A stretch of 64,000 nucleotides of DNA from CAZYME01 sp964648115 (GCA_964648115.1 CAZYME010000013.1:1-64000); one strand, 5' to 3'. Positions 27,207 to 37,150 are shown, counted from the first letter of the stretch. The notes: generated by a model from the sequence alone, not told the origin. Numbers and translations are program-made.

Positions 27207-29378
27207 ATGCACTGGCAGTTCAGGGAGAGTATATTGCGCAAAATTATTATCTTATGCTTGTTACTTAGCACATGGTGCGTTGGCTTATATGCTAAAGATA
27301 ATGTCTTATCCGGGCTAAAAGTCATGCCTATGCCTAATAATAGGGTTCGCTTTGATTTTCAGTTCGTCGACCCTATTGATCAATTGCCAGCTAGTTTTAT
27401 CACACAAGAGCCGCCACGTTTGGTCCTTGATTTCATCAGCACCAGCAACAGGTTAAATCCTGCTCTACAATCAAAAAAAATTGATGTAGGTTCCATCGCA
27501 GATTATAAAATTGTGGCCTTGGGTAATCGAGTGCGCGCTATTGTTAATCTGACAGATACTGTTTCTTATTCAGGAGAGGTTTCAGGGCATGTATATAGCT
27601 TAATAATCAGCGGAAAAGGTGAGCAGCTAATCTCCCCTAGAAAAGAAGTTTTTATTACTAACCGTCCTGTGAATGCGCGTTTCGGAATTACCAATATTGA
27701 TTTCCGCGGTTTGGACAAACAAGGTGGGCGGGTTGTCATCGACCTGACGGATCCAGGAATTCCTGTTGACGTAGTGCAAACAGGAAAAGAGGTTGTTGTA
27801 AATTTCATGAGCACACGCTTACGACCACAGCTCATGAAGCGTTACGATGTGACAGACTTTCACAGCCCAGTTCAGACGATCAGCGCTGTACAAGAAGGCA
27901 AAAGTGCCCAAATTACCCTATTGAATGAAGGGGATTATGGCCATTATGCATATCAGGTAAATAAGCAATTTATTATAGATGTGTTCCCACTGTCTTCTGA
28001 AGAAATGCAGCAAGCAAAATTGAAAAAGAAAGTGTTTGTCGGCAAACGTATTTCCTTGAATTTTCAAGATATTCAACTACGAGCGGTTTTACAATTACTC
28101 GCTGATTTCACTGGTGTGAATATGGTAGCAAGCGATGCGGTTACTGGTAATATTACGCTACGCTTAAACGATGTACCTTGGGACCAAGCCCTTGATATTA
28201 TCCTAACTACACAAGGCTTGGATAAACGCCAAGTAGGTAATGTCGTGCTAATTGATAAGGCTGCAGCGCTAGTTGCACGTGAAACTCAAGCCCTGAAAGA
28301 ACAGCAGGCAGCGAAAAAACTGGCTCCCGTACGTTCAGATTTATTACAAATCAATTACGCAAAGGCCGCAGATATTGCTACTATGCTAAAGGATAAGTCA
28401 AATTCCCTCTTGTCGGATCGAGGCACCCTCAGTGTTGATGCCAGAACAAATACCATCTGGCTACAAGATACTGGCTCTCAAATTGAAGAAATCAGAGAGT
28501 TAGTTAAACAATTGGATGTTCCCGTGAAGCAGGTAATGATCGAGGCGCGCATTGTTGAAATGACGAAAGATTGCGAATTAGATCTGGGTGTTCGATGGGG
28601 TATTTCAAAACCAACGCATTTAAGTGGTACACTCGCAGGCGCAAATCAGTTAGCGCAAGGTGTCGCGCCGGCGGATGTTACGCCGCTTGCGGAGCGTCTA
28701 AACTTGGACTTGGTAGCATTACCGCTGGCTGGAGCCACACCTGCATCGGTGGGCATTGCTTTAGCAAAATTGGGCGATGGGGTTTTGCTTGATTTGGAAT
28801 TATCTGCTTTAGAAAGCATGGGGCGAACTGAGATAATAGCGAGCCCTCGCTTAATGACCACCAACCAGCAATCGGCGGTGATCGAGTCAGGAAAGGATAT
28901 TCCTTACCAACAAGCTACTTCGAGTGGGGCCACAGCAGTTTCATTTAAAAAAGCTGTGCTAAGCTTGAAGGTGACACCGCAAATTACGCCTGATGGTAAG
29001 TTGTTGATGGACTTGCTCATTACGCAAGATGCTGATTCACTTGAGCGTGTTCAAGGGGTGCCTATTATTTTAACAAAATCAATTCAAACAAATGTTTTGG
29101 TTAATAACGGTCAAACCATAGTTTTAGGAGGCATTTATAAGAAAGATAAAAATAATTCCGTTACGCGGATACCATTTTTAGGCGGATTGCCTATTGTGGG
29201 TCATTTATTTAGTAGGACACACACAGCAACTAACAATGAGGAGTTGCTCATTTTCATTACTCCTAGGATAATGACTAACAATTTGTCGATAACAGAGATG
29301 GAAGGAAAGCCTCCTTGTCTGGCCAAAGGTGTAGAATTGGACAAATTTGGAAAGCCGGTAGTGATACCGAACCATTAA
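27207..29378 (+). CDS. pilQ: Type IV pilus secretin PilQ
   Basis: 723 residues. It forms the outer-membrane ring through which the pilus leaves. A signal peptide ends near VGLYAKD. Two AMIN-type peptidoglycan-binding beta domains lie in residues 30-270. The STN/N0 domain is near 288-345 (ISLNFQDIQLRAVLQLLADFTG region), the NolW/N1 domain at 375-450, and the secretin core at 460-700 with SPRLMTTNQQSAVI, VNNGQTIVLGGI and VTRIPFLGGLPIVGHLF. Start: ATG 27207 is listed, but TTG 27234 has the better Shine-Dalgarno (GGGAGAG, 27223-27229) and gives a clean signal peptide (MRKIIILCLLL). A repeat block separates it from pilP; an own promoter is possible. Confidence 0.94.
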   Translation: MHWQFRESILRKIIILCLLLSTWCVGLYAKDNVLSGLKVMPMPNNRVRFDFQFVDPIDQLPASFITQEPPRLVLDFISTSNRLNPALQSKKIDVGSIADYKIVALGNRVRAIVNLTDTVSYSGEVSGHVYSLIISGKGEQLISPRKEVFITNRPVNARFGITNIDFRGLDKQGGRVVIDLTDPGIPVDVVQTGKEVVVNFMSTRLRPQLMKRYDVTDFHSPVQTISAVQEGKSAQITLLNEGDYGHYAYQVNKQFIIDVFPLSSEEMQQAKLKKKVFVGKRISLNFQDIQLRAVLQLLADFTGVNMVASDAVTGNITLRLNDVPWDQALDIILTTQGLDKRQVGNVVLIDKAAALVARETQALKEQQAAKKLAPVRSDLLQINYAKAADIATMLKDKSNSLLSDRGTLSVDARTNTIWLQDTGSQIEEIRELVKQLDVPVKQVMIEARIVEMTKDCELDLGVRWGISKPTHLSGTLAGANQLAQGVAPADVTPLAERLNLDLVALPLAGATPASVGIALAKLGDGVLLDLELSALESMGRTEIIASPRLMTTNQQSAVIESGKDIPYQQATSSGATAVSFKKAVLSLKVTPQITPDGKLLMDLLITQDADSLERVQGVPIILTKSIQTNVLVNNGQTIVLGGIYKKDKNNSVTRIPFLGGLPIVGHLFSRTHTATNNEELLIFITPRIMTNNLSITEMEGKPPCLAKGVELDKFGKPVVIPNH

Positions 29379-29448
29379 ACAATAAATATAGTTACACAGG
29401 GAATTCGTTTTGATTTCCTGTATATAGTGAAGAGGTATGTAATCAAAA

Positions 29449-29976
29449 ATGAGTATCGTTAAAGTACGCAATATATTTCTAATAGGGCCTATGGGAGCTG
29501 GTAAAAGCACGATAGGTCGTACTTTGGCAAAAGAACTCAAGCTTGAGTTCTACGATTCGGATGAAGTAATTGAAGAGCGCTCAGGCGCTGATATTGCTTG
29601 GATATTTGATGTTGAGGGTGAGGAAGGTTTCCGCCGTCGTGAACAGAAAATAATTGATGAATTGACCCAAAAAAGCAATATTGTATTAGCCACGGGGGGT
29701 GGGGTCGTCATGACACCAGAAAACCGTAATGCTTTGGCTGGTCGAGGTACAGTGATTTACCTTAAAACCTCGCTCCAACAACAGTTCGAACGGACCAAGC
29801 GTGATACCAAACGCCCTTTGCTGCAGACAGATAATTTGGAAGATCGGTTGGAAATGCTGCGCGATGAGCGTGAACCATTTTATGAAGAAATGGCGGATAT
29901 CAGCTTTGAAACCGATAAATTAACTGTAAAAGCAGTTGCTAATAACATTATTAAATATATCTATGGCGAAGTCTGA
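29449..29976 (+). CDS. aroK: Shikimate kinase I
   Basis: 175 residues. It phosphorylates shikimate at the 3-hydroxyl with ATP. The Walker A motif is GPMGAGKST; shikimate-binding residues are in YDSDEVIEERSGADIAWIF, FRRREQKI and ATGGGVV; the lid has RDTKRPLL, and the adenine loop has REPFYEEMAD. It sits downstream of pilQ as in many gammaproteobacteria and overlaps aroB by 14 bases. Confidence 0.96.
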   Translation: MSIVKVRNIFLIGPMGAGKSTIGRTLAKELKLEFYDSDEVIEERSGADIAWIFDVEGEEGFRRREQKIIDELTQKSNIVLATGGGVVMTPENRNALAGRGTVIYLKTSLQQQFERTKRDTKRPLLQTDNLEDRLEMLRDEREPFYEEMADISFETDKLTVKAVANNIIKYIYGEV

Positions 29977-31069
29977 TATTTACCATAAATTGGGTATTTT
30001 ATGTGGCACGCATGAATATCCAATTTATATCGGTGAAAACCTTTTGTCTGATACTACTTTATTATGTCGGCATATTGAGGCGTCGCAGGTATTAATTGTT
30101 ACCAATGAGACGCTTGCTCCATTATATCTTACACGAGTTCAGCAAGCGTTTTCCTCGAGGCAATGTGATGTTGTGGTGCTACCTGATGGGGAATGTCATA
30201 AAAATGAGAAAAATCTATTTGCAATTTATGACACTTTAATTAAGTATGACCATCATCGAGATACAGCTCTTATAGCCTTGGGTGGTGGGGTAATTGGGGA
30301 TATAACCGGTTTTGCTGCAGCGACTTATCAACGCGGAGTAAAATTTGTTCAGTTGCCAACAACGTTATTGGCGCAAGTTGACGCATCTATTGGTGGTAAG
30401 ACAGCAATCAATCATCCACTTGGTAAGAACATGATAGGGAGTTTCCATCAACCTCAAGCGGTGATAATGGACTTAAGTACGCTAACAACATTGCCAGAGC
30501 GCGAGTTTCGCGCTGGTTTTGGTGAAGTGATTAAATATGGTTTGTTGGTGGGAGGGGATTTTCTCAATACACTACAGGAAGTGCTGGAAGGGGATTTAAC
30601 CACTATTTCAAAGAAACAGTTAGCGTCTCTTATCGCCCAATGTTGTTCTATCAAAGCCGTGATCGTAGAAGAAGATGAAAAAGAAAATGGCCGGCGAGCG
30701 TTACTGAATCTTGGTCATACCTTCGCACATGCGCTAGAAGCATATACAAACTATCAGCGTTGGTTGCATGGCGAGGCGGTGGCAATAGGTCTTTATTGTG
30801 CTGCGATGTTGTCGCATCAATTAGGATATTTGGACAAAGAGAGCTGTGCTCTTGTCGATGCCTTACTTACTGCTGCAAAATTGCCCCGTAGATTACCAAA
30901 AGAAATTGATCTATCAGAGTTACAGGCATTAATGCTTAAAGATAAAAAAATTAAGAATAAAATACTACGTTTTGTGCTAATGAGAGCACCAGGGGATTGT
31001 TACCTTGAAACTGGAGTAACAGAGAAAATTTTGCGCCATGCATTGATAAAGGCTGTTCAAGGAGACTAG
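29963..31069 (+). CDS. aroB: 3-dehydroquinate synthase
   Basis: 368 residues. It cyclises DAHP to 3-dehydroquinate, the second step of the shikimate pathway, using NAD and a divalent metal. Signatures: LPDGECHKN, ALGGGVIGDITGFAAATYQRG, QLPTTLLAQVDASIGGKTAI, the metal-ligand segment RALLNLGHTFAHALE, and HGEAVAIGL. ATG 29963 (MAKSDIYHKLG) is preferred; the nine extra upstream codons would lie wholly inside aroK. damX follows two bases after the stop. Confidence 0.96.
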   Translation: MAKSDIYHKLGILCGTHEYPIYIGENLLSDTTLLCRHIEASQVLIVTNETLAPLYLTRVQQAFSSRQCDVVVLPDGECHKNEKNLFAIYDTLIKYDHHRDTALIALGGGVIGDITGFAAATYQRGVKFVQLPTTLLAQVDASIGGKTAINHPLGKNMIGSFHQPQAVIMDLSTLTTLPEREFRAGFGEVIKYGLLVGGDFLNTLQEVLEGDLTTISKKQLASLIAQCCSIKAVIVEEDEKENGRRALLNLGHTFAHALEAYTNYQRWLHGEAVAIGLYCAAMLSHQLGYLDKESCALVDALLTAAKLPRRLPKEIDLSELQALMLKDKKIKNKILRFVLMRAPGDCYLETGVTEKILRHALIKAVQGD

Positions 31070-31071
31070 AA

Positions 31072-32472
31072 ATGAGCGAAGAAGTACAGGTTTTGCCAGA
31101 AAAGGCAGAAGCAAACAGGGTGATATTTAAGCCTGAGGCATGGCTTGCTACGGTTGATTTTGTTAAGCGCTTAGTTTTAGAAAATAATGTTATGATGGCC
31201 ATCCTGGGCGAGCAGGGGAATGGAAAAACCACGTTTGCCCATTTGTTGAACACCGAGCTTTCCCCCCACATAAAGCCTTACATAATTCCTGCCAATCCCT
31301 TGTTTAATAGAGTGTTTTTCTTGCAACAACTGCAGGAGTTACTAGGTGTTGAGGGCGAGCCATCGATCTCCAATTTTATAGCACATTGTAAAGTACAAGA
31401 ATCACATACTTTGATCATCATTGATGATGCACAACACCTTTCAGCGGTTTTTGTTGAGGAAGTGTTAGGGGAAATGCAACAATTAGGTGATACGAGCTAT
31501 TTTCATGTGTGTCTAGTCTCTGATTTTTCATTGGTGCCTGTCTTAAATAAATTGGCGCAACATGACTATCAGGATAGGATTCATAGCATCGAACTAGGTG
31601 CTTTAACTGAAAGTGAAACTAAAACGTACTTATTACAGCACGTCATGCCTCGACAAAATGTTGAAAAAAGAGTAACTGATCTGCGAGTTAAGCAATTTTA
31701 TCAATTAACTGCAGGACATCTTGTAGATATTAACCGCCAAATGGCACGCTTTTTCAACGCTAAGGCTGCTGCGCCAAAGAGTAATAAATTGTTTGGTCCT
31801 CTAAATATTGCTGCCAGTGTAGCTTTAATAGCTGTCGCTGCTTATATTTGGGGTCCAGAATATTCTCGCTCAATACCCATGGCAATTCTTGAGCAGCCGA
31901 TACCATCTCCATCTGAGATGGATGAAAATGATATGCTTCTCTCTCAAATTGAGCCTGTGCTTTATAGTGTTATTCCATCTTTTGAAACCGAGGCTGTTCG
32001 ACAGGCAATATTAGCTACACCTTTACGTAAAAATGAATTGGTTGCTTTCAATGAAGAGGACGAGGTTGTAGATGAATCGGAAGCAGTCCTGGATAAGGTC
32101 ATTGTTGCTCCAAAAGTTATAGCTCACGAAGAAAAGCCCTTAGTTCCAGCAGCCCCAGTGGCCCCAGCGGCACCAAAGTTGGTGAAAAAAAATCCAATAA
32201 TCAGGCCCATTGTAGAGCAAGGTCGATATACCATCCAGTTGTTAGCGAGCAAGAACAAGAAGCAGTTGGAGCGTTTTGCGAATGTTCATCACCTTAAAGG
32301 CAAAGTGCAATTACGTCGTTCTCAACGTCAGGGTGTAGCTTGGTATGTTTTGACTTTAGGAGAGTATCAAGAGCGCCAGCATGCAAAACAGGCGGTCAGC
32401 AATTTACCAAAAGATATTGTACAATTTAAGCCATGGGTGCGCGCAATTTCGGATTTAAAAATAGCGGGGTAG
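31072..32472 (+). CDS. damX: DamX-like AAA/SPOR-domain protein
   Basis: 466 residues. An AAA-type ATPase domain fills the N-terminal 230 residues, with Walker A GEQGNGKT (46-53) and Walker B LIIIDDAQHL. One membrane helix follows (about 243-262, ASVALIAVAAYIWG). A long acidic, Pro/Ala-rich linker leads to a C-terminal SPOR domain (about 385-460, GRYTIQLLASKNKKQLERF and GVAWYVLTLGEY). SPOR domains bind denuded glycan strands at the septum, so the protein acts in cell division. E. coli DamX has the same place after aroB, but its ATPase part is reduced; here the Walker motifs look intact. Confidence 0.9.
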   Translation: MSEEVQVLPEKAEANRVIFKPEAWLATVDFVKRLVLENNVMMAILGEQGNGKTTFAHLLNTELSPHIKPYIIPANPLFNRVFFLQQLQELLGVEGEPSISNFIAHCKVQESHTLIIIDDAQHLSAVFVEEVLGEMQQLGDTSYFHVCLVSDFSLVPVLNKLAQHDYQDRIHSIELGALTESETKTYLLQHVMPRQNVEKRVTDLRVKQFYQLTAGHLVDINRQMARFFNAKAAAPKSNKLFGPLNIAASVALIAVAAYIWGPEYSRSIPMAILEQPIPSPSEMDENDMLLSQIEPVLYSVIPSFETEAVRQAILATPLRKNELVAFNEEDEVVDESEAVLDKVIVAPKVIAHEEKPLVPAAPVAPAAPKLVKKNPIIRPIVEQGRYTIQLLASKNKKQLERFANVHHLKGKVQLRRSQRQGVAWYVLTLGEYQERQHAKQAVSNLPKDIVQFKPWVRAISDLKIAG

Positions 32473-32523
32473 ATATTTTCCCTATATTTCTGCTAATCTT
32501 TTAGATTCACAAGGAGAGTTAAA

Positions 32524-32955
32524 ATGTACAAAAAGGTATTGTTTGCAACAGACTTCGATGATGTTGGCATTAGTGCCGCTCATAAAGCGAAGAAAATTTC
32601 TGATGAAAATAAAGCGGAATTAATTCTAGTGCATGTGGTTGAGCCCATCCCAGCTTATGCCTACCCTGGATTCGCAGGTTTTGCAGAAGTAGAGGTTTCG
32701 ATACGTGAGCAAGCAGAAAAAGAGCTTAAGGCTCTTGCAGATCGTTTGGGTATAGATGCAAAGCACCAGCTAATTGAATTTGGATCTACAAAGAATGAGG
32801 TCTTGCGCGTTGCTCAAGAGCATAACGTTGACTTAATTGTAACTGGTAGCCATGGTAAGCATGGCCTAGCGTTACTATTAGGCTCCACCGCAAATGCCAT
32901 TTTACATGGCGCAGAATGCGACGTGTTGATTGTCCGCTCTACGACAGTGGCGTGA
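32524..32955 (+). CDS. Universal stress protein, UspA family
   Basis: 143 residues, a single Usp domain. The ATP-binding signature is present: TGSHGKHGLALLLGSTA, fitting the G-2x-G-9x-G-S/T pattern of ATP-binding members. The N-terminal KVLFATDFDDVGISAAHKA is typical. A good Shine-Dalgarno (AAGGAG) precedes the ATG. It is a single gene, perhaps with its own promoter in the 51-bp gap after damX. Such proteins help survival under stress and starvation; the exact role is unknown. Confidence 0.93.
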   Translation: MYKKVLFATDFDDVGISAAHKAKKISDENKAELILVHVVEPIPAYAYPGFAGFAEVEVSIREQAEKELKALADRLGIDAKHQLIEFGSTKNEVLRVAQEHNVDLIVTGSHGKHGLALLLGSTANAILHGAECDVLIVRSTTVA

Positions 32956-32996
32956 TGGTAGCTGGGTAATCTAATGGAGATTGCGGCCATGGGCCG

Positions 32997-33150
32997 AATG
33001 GCACTTACCTAAGGAAATGCTGGCTAAAAATAGCCCGTCTTTGCGAGCGTAGCGAAGCAGTCTAGTGGCCTTAATGTCGTTAAGATAAAGACACTGGATT
33101 GCTTCGCTACGCTCGCAAAGACGACTATCTTTCTTTAGGTAAGCGCTATT
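32997..33150. repeat. MITE-like element with a nested long hairpin
   Basis: Outer ends AATGGCACTTACCTAAGGAA (from 32997) and the complement of AATAGCGCTTACCTAAAGAA (to 33150). Inside is a second palindrome (33034-33123) with arms CCCGTCTTTGCGAGCGTAGC and its complement. The outer ends match the 87-bp element at 27089-27175, and the inner arms match the hairpin at 18195-18272. Confidence 0.8.
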
Positions 33151-33196
33151 ACGCCCAGAGCCTAACCTACAATCACACCCTAAAAGAACCCTACAC

Positions 33197-33225
33197 TTCG
33201 CAACGCATGATTAAAGCGGTATACT
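33197..33225 (+). promoter_or_regulatory. Candidate promoter for ribF
   Basis: TTCGCA (33197-33202), 17-nt spacer, TATACT (33220-33225), 30 bp before the ribF ATG and just downstream of the MITE. Confidence 0.5.
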
Positions 33226-33254
33226 CTAGCCTTTTGCTTGGTTTTTATACTCCA

Positions 33255-34208
33255 ATGAAGTTATTGTATGGTTTTCAACAAATTGCGGAGCTTGGCCTAG
33301 GGTCAGTAGCTACTATTGGTAACTTTGATGGTGTCCATCGCGGGCATCAAGCATTGTTGGCTATGTTGCGCTCTCAAGCTTCTCGCATGCAGTTACCTAT
33401 GGTAGTCATGTTGTTTGAGCCACAGCCCGGTGAGTATTTTTATGGCAAAGAAGCACCTGCTAGGCTTTCTAGCCTGCGAGAAAAACTTGAGATGCTCCGT
33501 CAATGTGGAGCTGATTATGTTTTTTGCCTGAAATTCAATCAAGAATTGGCCTCAATGCCTGCTGTAGCATTTGCTGAGCGCTTTATTTTTTCTTTACTTC
33601 AAGCTAAATACTTATTGATTGGAGAAGATTTTCGTTTTGGTCATGATAGGATTGGTGATGTTTCGCTGCTTAATGAGCTGGGTAGCCAACAGGCGTGCAT
33701 TGTACAAAGATTCTCCGACTTTTTTATTGATACACAACGAGTAAGCTCAACAAAGATTCGCCATGCACTAAAAGACGGTAAGCTTGATTATGCAGCTAAG
33801 CTTTTAGGTCGTCCGTATAACATGTGTGGCCGCATTGTTCGCGGCGCTGGTCGGGGGCGGCAGTGGGGTATTCCTACCGCGAACGTAAACATGCATCACA
33901 AAGTGTTGCCCTTGACAGGGGTTTTTTGTGTGCGGGTGAGGAGACAGGGAAAGCCTTTATTAACGGGTGTTGCAAATATTGGATGTCGCCCAACCATTGA
34001 TGGCACTAAAAATATTCTCGAAATTCATTTGTTTGATACAAATGAATCGCTGTATGGTGAGATGGTGCAGGTGTATTTCTTACATAAACTACGTGACGAA
34101 GTAAAATTTTCTTCAGTGGATGATTTAATCGTGCAGATTCATAATGATATAGCTGCAGCGAAGGTTTATTGCGAGCAAGGCTGTGAGATAGCTTGCGGGT
34201 TAGATTAA
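33255..34208 (+). CDS. ribF: Bifunctional riboflavin kinase/FAD synthetase
   Basis: 317 residues, the usual length. It makes FMN and then FAD. The FAD synthetase half has the nucleotidyltransferase motif TIGNFDGVHRGHQAL, then YLLIGEDFRFGHDRIGD and SSTKIRHAL. The riboflavin kinase half has GRIVRGAGRGRQWGIPTANV, GVANIGCRPTI and EIHLFD. I choose ATG 33255 because the in-frame extension back to 33099 reads through the repeat and promoter and adds 52 residues without family similarity. It starts the common ribF-ileS-lspA cluster. Confidence 0.95.
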   Translation: MKLLYGFQQIAELGLGSVATIGNFDGVHRGHQALLAMLRSQASRMQLPMVVMLFEPQPGEYFYGKEAPARLSSLREKLEMLRQCGADYVFCLKFNQELASMPAVAFAERFIFSLLQAKYLLIGEDFRFGHDRIGDVSLLNELGSQQACIVQRFSDFFIDTQRVSSTKIRHALKDGKLDYAAKLLGRPYNMCGRIVRGAGRGRQWGIPTANVNMHHKVLPLTGVFCVRVRRQGKPLLTGVANIGCRPTIDGTKNILEIHLFDTNESLYGEMVQVYFLHKLRDEVKFSSVDDLIVQIHNDIAAAKVYCEQGCEIACGLD

Positions 34209-34210
34209 AA

Positions 34211-34291
34211 GTAGCCTGGATGAAGCGTAGCGTAATCCGGGAGGTTGGTGCGCCAGAAATCCCGGATTACGCTACGCTTCATCCAGGCTAC
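34211..34291. repeat. Perfect REP-type hairpin (family D)
   Basis: Two perfectly complementary 32-bp arms (34211-34242 and 34260-34291) starting GTAGCCTGGATGAAGCGTAG, with a 17-bp loop, between ribF and ileS. It could act as a strong mRNA hairpin between the two genes. Confidence 0.85.
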
Positions 34292-34351
34292 AGTTCTTAT
34301 GGCTATGAAAGCTTACGATTTTTTATTTATGTAAAACATTAGGTAAATAAT

Positions 34352-37150
34352 ATGACAGAGTACAAAGACACGCTGAACTTACCCAACACAGCTTTCCCAA
34401 TGAAAGCAAACTTATCCCAACGTGAACCGCAAATGCTGGCGGAATGGGTAACAAAAGGCGTGTATGAGAAAATTCGTACTGTGCGAGCAGGCGGTAAGCG
34501 CTTTATTTTGCATGATGGGCCTCCCTATGCAAATGGTCATTTACATTGCGGTCATGCCCTAAACAAAATCCTTAAGGATATCATTGTTAAATCTAAAACA
34601 TTTAGCGGTTATGACGCGCCTTTTGTACCTGGCTGGGATTGTCATGGCCTGCCAGTAGAACTTAATGTAGAGAAAAAAATCGGAAAGGCAGGCGTTAAAG
34701 TTAGTGCGCGTGAATTTCGTAGCAAATGCCGTGAGTATGCTGCCAGTCAAGTTGATATTCAACGTGATGAATTTCAACGTTTAGGGGTTTTTGGTGATTG
34801 GCAAAACCCTTATACCACCATGAATTATACCTACGAGGCAAACATTGTGCGCGCCTTGGCAAAAATTATTGACAATGGCCATTTGCATCAAGGCTTTAAG
34901 CCTGTGCACTGGTGTATTGATTGCGGCTCAGCGCTTGCCGAGGCAGAAGTAGATTATGAAGATAAAATATCATCTTCTATCGATGTTGCTTTTCATGCGG
35001 TCGATCCAAAAATATTGCTAGCCAAATTTGGCACTAATTTGCCACAAAAGCCAGTCATTGTACCTATTTGGACAACCACACCTTGGACGTTACCAGCAAA
35101 TGAGGCGGTGTGCCTTCATCCTGATGTTCAGTACACACTTGTTGATGCAGGTGACCAGTATTTTGTTCTGGCTACCGAGTTGGTCGCACCTGTGATGACA
35201 AGATTTAATATTGCGAAATTTTCTGAGTTAAGCACCGTTAAAGGTCGTGTATTAGATAAGTTACCACTACAGCACCCGTTCAATGAACGTCAAGTTCCTC
35301 TGGTAATGGGGGAGCATGTGACAATTGATTCAGGCACGGGTTGTGTGCATACAGCACCCGCGCATGGGCCAGACGATTATCAGGTCGGTCAAGCGTATGA
35401 TTTACCACTAATTAACCCAGTGCTTGCCAATGGTTGTTATGCGCCGGATGTTCCATTATTTGCAGGCCTTTCTGTGCTGAAAGTAAATGAGCAAATTCTT
35501 GACGTATTACGTGAGCATCAAACGTTATTGCACGACGAAAAGCTTAGTCATAGTTATCCTCATTGCTGGAGACATAAGACCCCAATGATTTTCCGAGCTA
35601 CCCCGCAATGGTTTGTTTCGATGGATAAAAATGGGTTGCGTAATAAATTAATGGAACAAATTGGCCATGTAAATTGGGTGCCTGATTGGGGTAAAGCGCG
35701 CATAAGCAATATGGTGGAAAGCAGGCCTGACTGGTGTGTATCTCGTCAAAGAGCATGGAACACGCCTATGCCGCTGTTTGTACACAAATCTACCCGCGCT
35801 TTGCATCCTGATACTGTGCAGTTGATAGAGAAAATTGCTATGCGAATTGAGCAGGGCGGAATGGATGCTTGGTTCGATTTAGATATAGGCGAGTTTCTAG
35901 GGAAGGATGCTGAATTTTACGAAAAAATTAACGATACATTAGATGTGTGGTTTGACTCAGGCGTCTCGCATTACTGTGTCTTGAAGCAGGGAGATAGCTT
36001 GGGTATGCCTGCTGATGTTTATTTTGAAGGTTCTGATCAGCATCGTGGTTGGTTCAATTCTTCACTAACAACAGCTGTTGCGATGTATGGTACGCCTCCC
36101 TATAAAACCGTACTTACCCATGGTTATACAGTCGATGCTGAAGGCAAAAAGCTGTCTAAATCTAAAGGAAATTACATAGCACTGGATAAGCTAATCAATC
36201 AGCATGGTGCTGATATCCTGCGTTTATGGGTAGCTTCAACAGATTATCGTAACGAAGTTAGTATTTCTGATGAAATTATCAAACGCAATGCAGATGCTTA
36301 TCGACGTATTCGAAATACAGCGCGGTTTTTACTAGCTAATTTATTTGATTTTGTGCCAGAGAAGGATAGCGTAGAAGAGGATCAATTAGTTGAATTAGAT
36401 CGATGGGCTATAAAACGCTGTCAGCAATTGCAGGAAGAAATACTGAGCGCTTATGAACAGTATCACTTTCATGTGATCTACCAAAAAATCCATAATTTCT
36501 GTGCTGTAGATATGGGTAGTTTTTACCTTGATATTATCAAAGACAGGCAGTACACGACGCCTGTTAATAGTATCGCAAGGCGTTCATGCCAAACGGCAAT
36601 GTATCATATCGTTAAGGCGCTAACATGTTGGTTAGCTCCGATTTTATCATTCACTGCAGAAGAGATTTGGCAATCTATTCCAGGCTTTAAGGGCGAGTCG
36701 ATTTTTGTTGAGCAGTGGTATCAAGCTTGGCCTAAAGTAGGTAACGTGAAAATGAGTGATTGGCAGCAATTTCAGGCTATTCGCGATGAGGTTAATAAGG
36801 CTTTGGAGAGTCAGCGCCAGGCCGGTTTGATTGGTTCCGCTTTGGCTGCGGAAGTAACGTTATATGCTGAGGATGGTGTGCGATCAATTCTTGATAGACT
36901 TGGAGATGAGTTGCGGTTTATTTTGATTACTTCTGCTGCTGTGGTACGTCCAATGAGTGAGCGTACTGAGGACGCCATCTTAAATGAAGAGTTGGGAGTA
37001 GCTATCGGAGTTAAAGCTAGTGCTCACCCTAAATGTGGTCGTTGTTGGCATCGTTGTGAAGATGTGGGCACACATGTTGAGCACCCTGAGTTGTGTGGGC
37101 GCTGTGTAGGTAATATTAGCGAGAAACCAGAGTTGAGGCATTTTGCATGA
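34352..37150 (+). CDS. ileS: Isoleucyl-tRNA synthetase
   Basis: 932 residues (E. coli 938). A class I synthetase. The HIGH motif appears as PPYANGHLHCGHAL, the KMSKS motif as KKLSKSKGN (Leu for Met), with the CP1 editing domain between (WTTTPWTLPANEAVCLHPD, GTGCVHTAPAHGPDDYQVG). The C-terminal zinc-binding domain is intact: CGRCWHRCEDVG and CGRCVGN. It overlaps lspA by four bases. The Shine-Dalgarno is AGGTAA. Confidence 0.97.
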   Translation: MTEYKDTLNLPNTAFPMKANLSQREPQMLAEWVTKGVYEKIRTVRAGGKRFILHDGPPYANGHLHCGHALNKILKDIIVKSKTFSGYDAPFVPGWDCHGLPVELNVEKKIGKAGVKVSAREFRSKCREYAASQVDIQRDEFQRLGVFGDWQNPYTTMNYTYEANIVRALAKIIDNGHLHQGFKPVHWCIDCGSALAEAEVDYEDKISSSIDVAFHAVDPKILLAKFGTNLPQKPVIVPIWTTTPWTLPANEAVCLHPDVQYTLVDAGDQYFVLATELVAPVMTRFNIAKFSELSTVKGRVLDKLPLQHPFNERQVPLVMGEHVTIDSGTGCVHTAPAHGPDDYQVGQAYDLPLINPVLANGCYAPDVPLFAGLSVLKVNEQILDVLREHQTLLHDEKLSHSYPHCWRHKTPMIFRATPQWFVSMDKNGLRNKLMEQIGHVNWVPDWGKARISNMVESRPDWCVSRQRAWNTPMPLFVHKSTRALHPDTVQLIEKIAMRIEQGGMDAWFDLDIGEFLGKDAEFYEKINDTLDVWFDSGVSHYCVLKQGDSLGMPADVYFEGSDQHRGWFNSSLTTAVAMYGTPPYKTVLTHGYTVDAEGKKLSKSKGNYIALDKLINQHGADILRLWVASTDYRNEVSISDEIIKRNADAYRRIRNTARFLLANLFDFVPEKDSVEEDQLVELDRWAIKRCQQLQEEILSAYEQYHFHVIYQKIHNFCAVDMGSFYLDIIKDRQYTTPVNSIARRSCQTAMYHIVKALTCWLAPILSFTAEEIWQSIPGFKGESIFVEQWYQAWPKVGNVKMSDWQQFQAIRDEVNKALESQRQAGLIGSALAAEVTLYAEDGVRSILDRLGDELRFILITSAAVVRPMSERTEDAILNEELGVAIGVKASAHPKCGRCWHRCEDVGTHVEHPELCGRCVGNISEKPELRHFA

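Noticed and set aside
33099..33254. N-terminal extension of RibF
   Set aside because: It reads through a MITE arm and a likely promoter; the family N-terminus starts near 33255.
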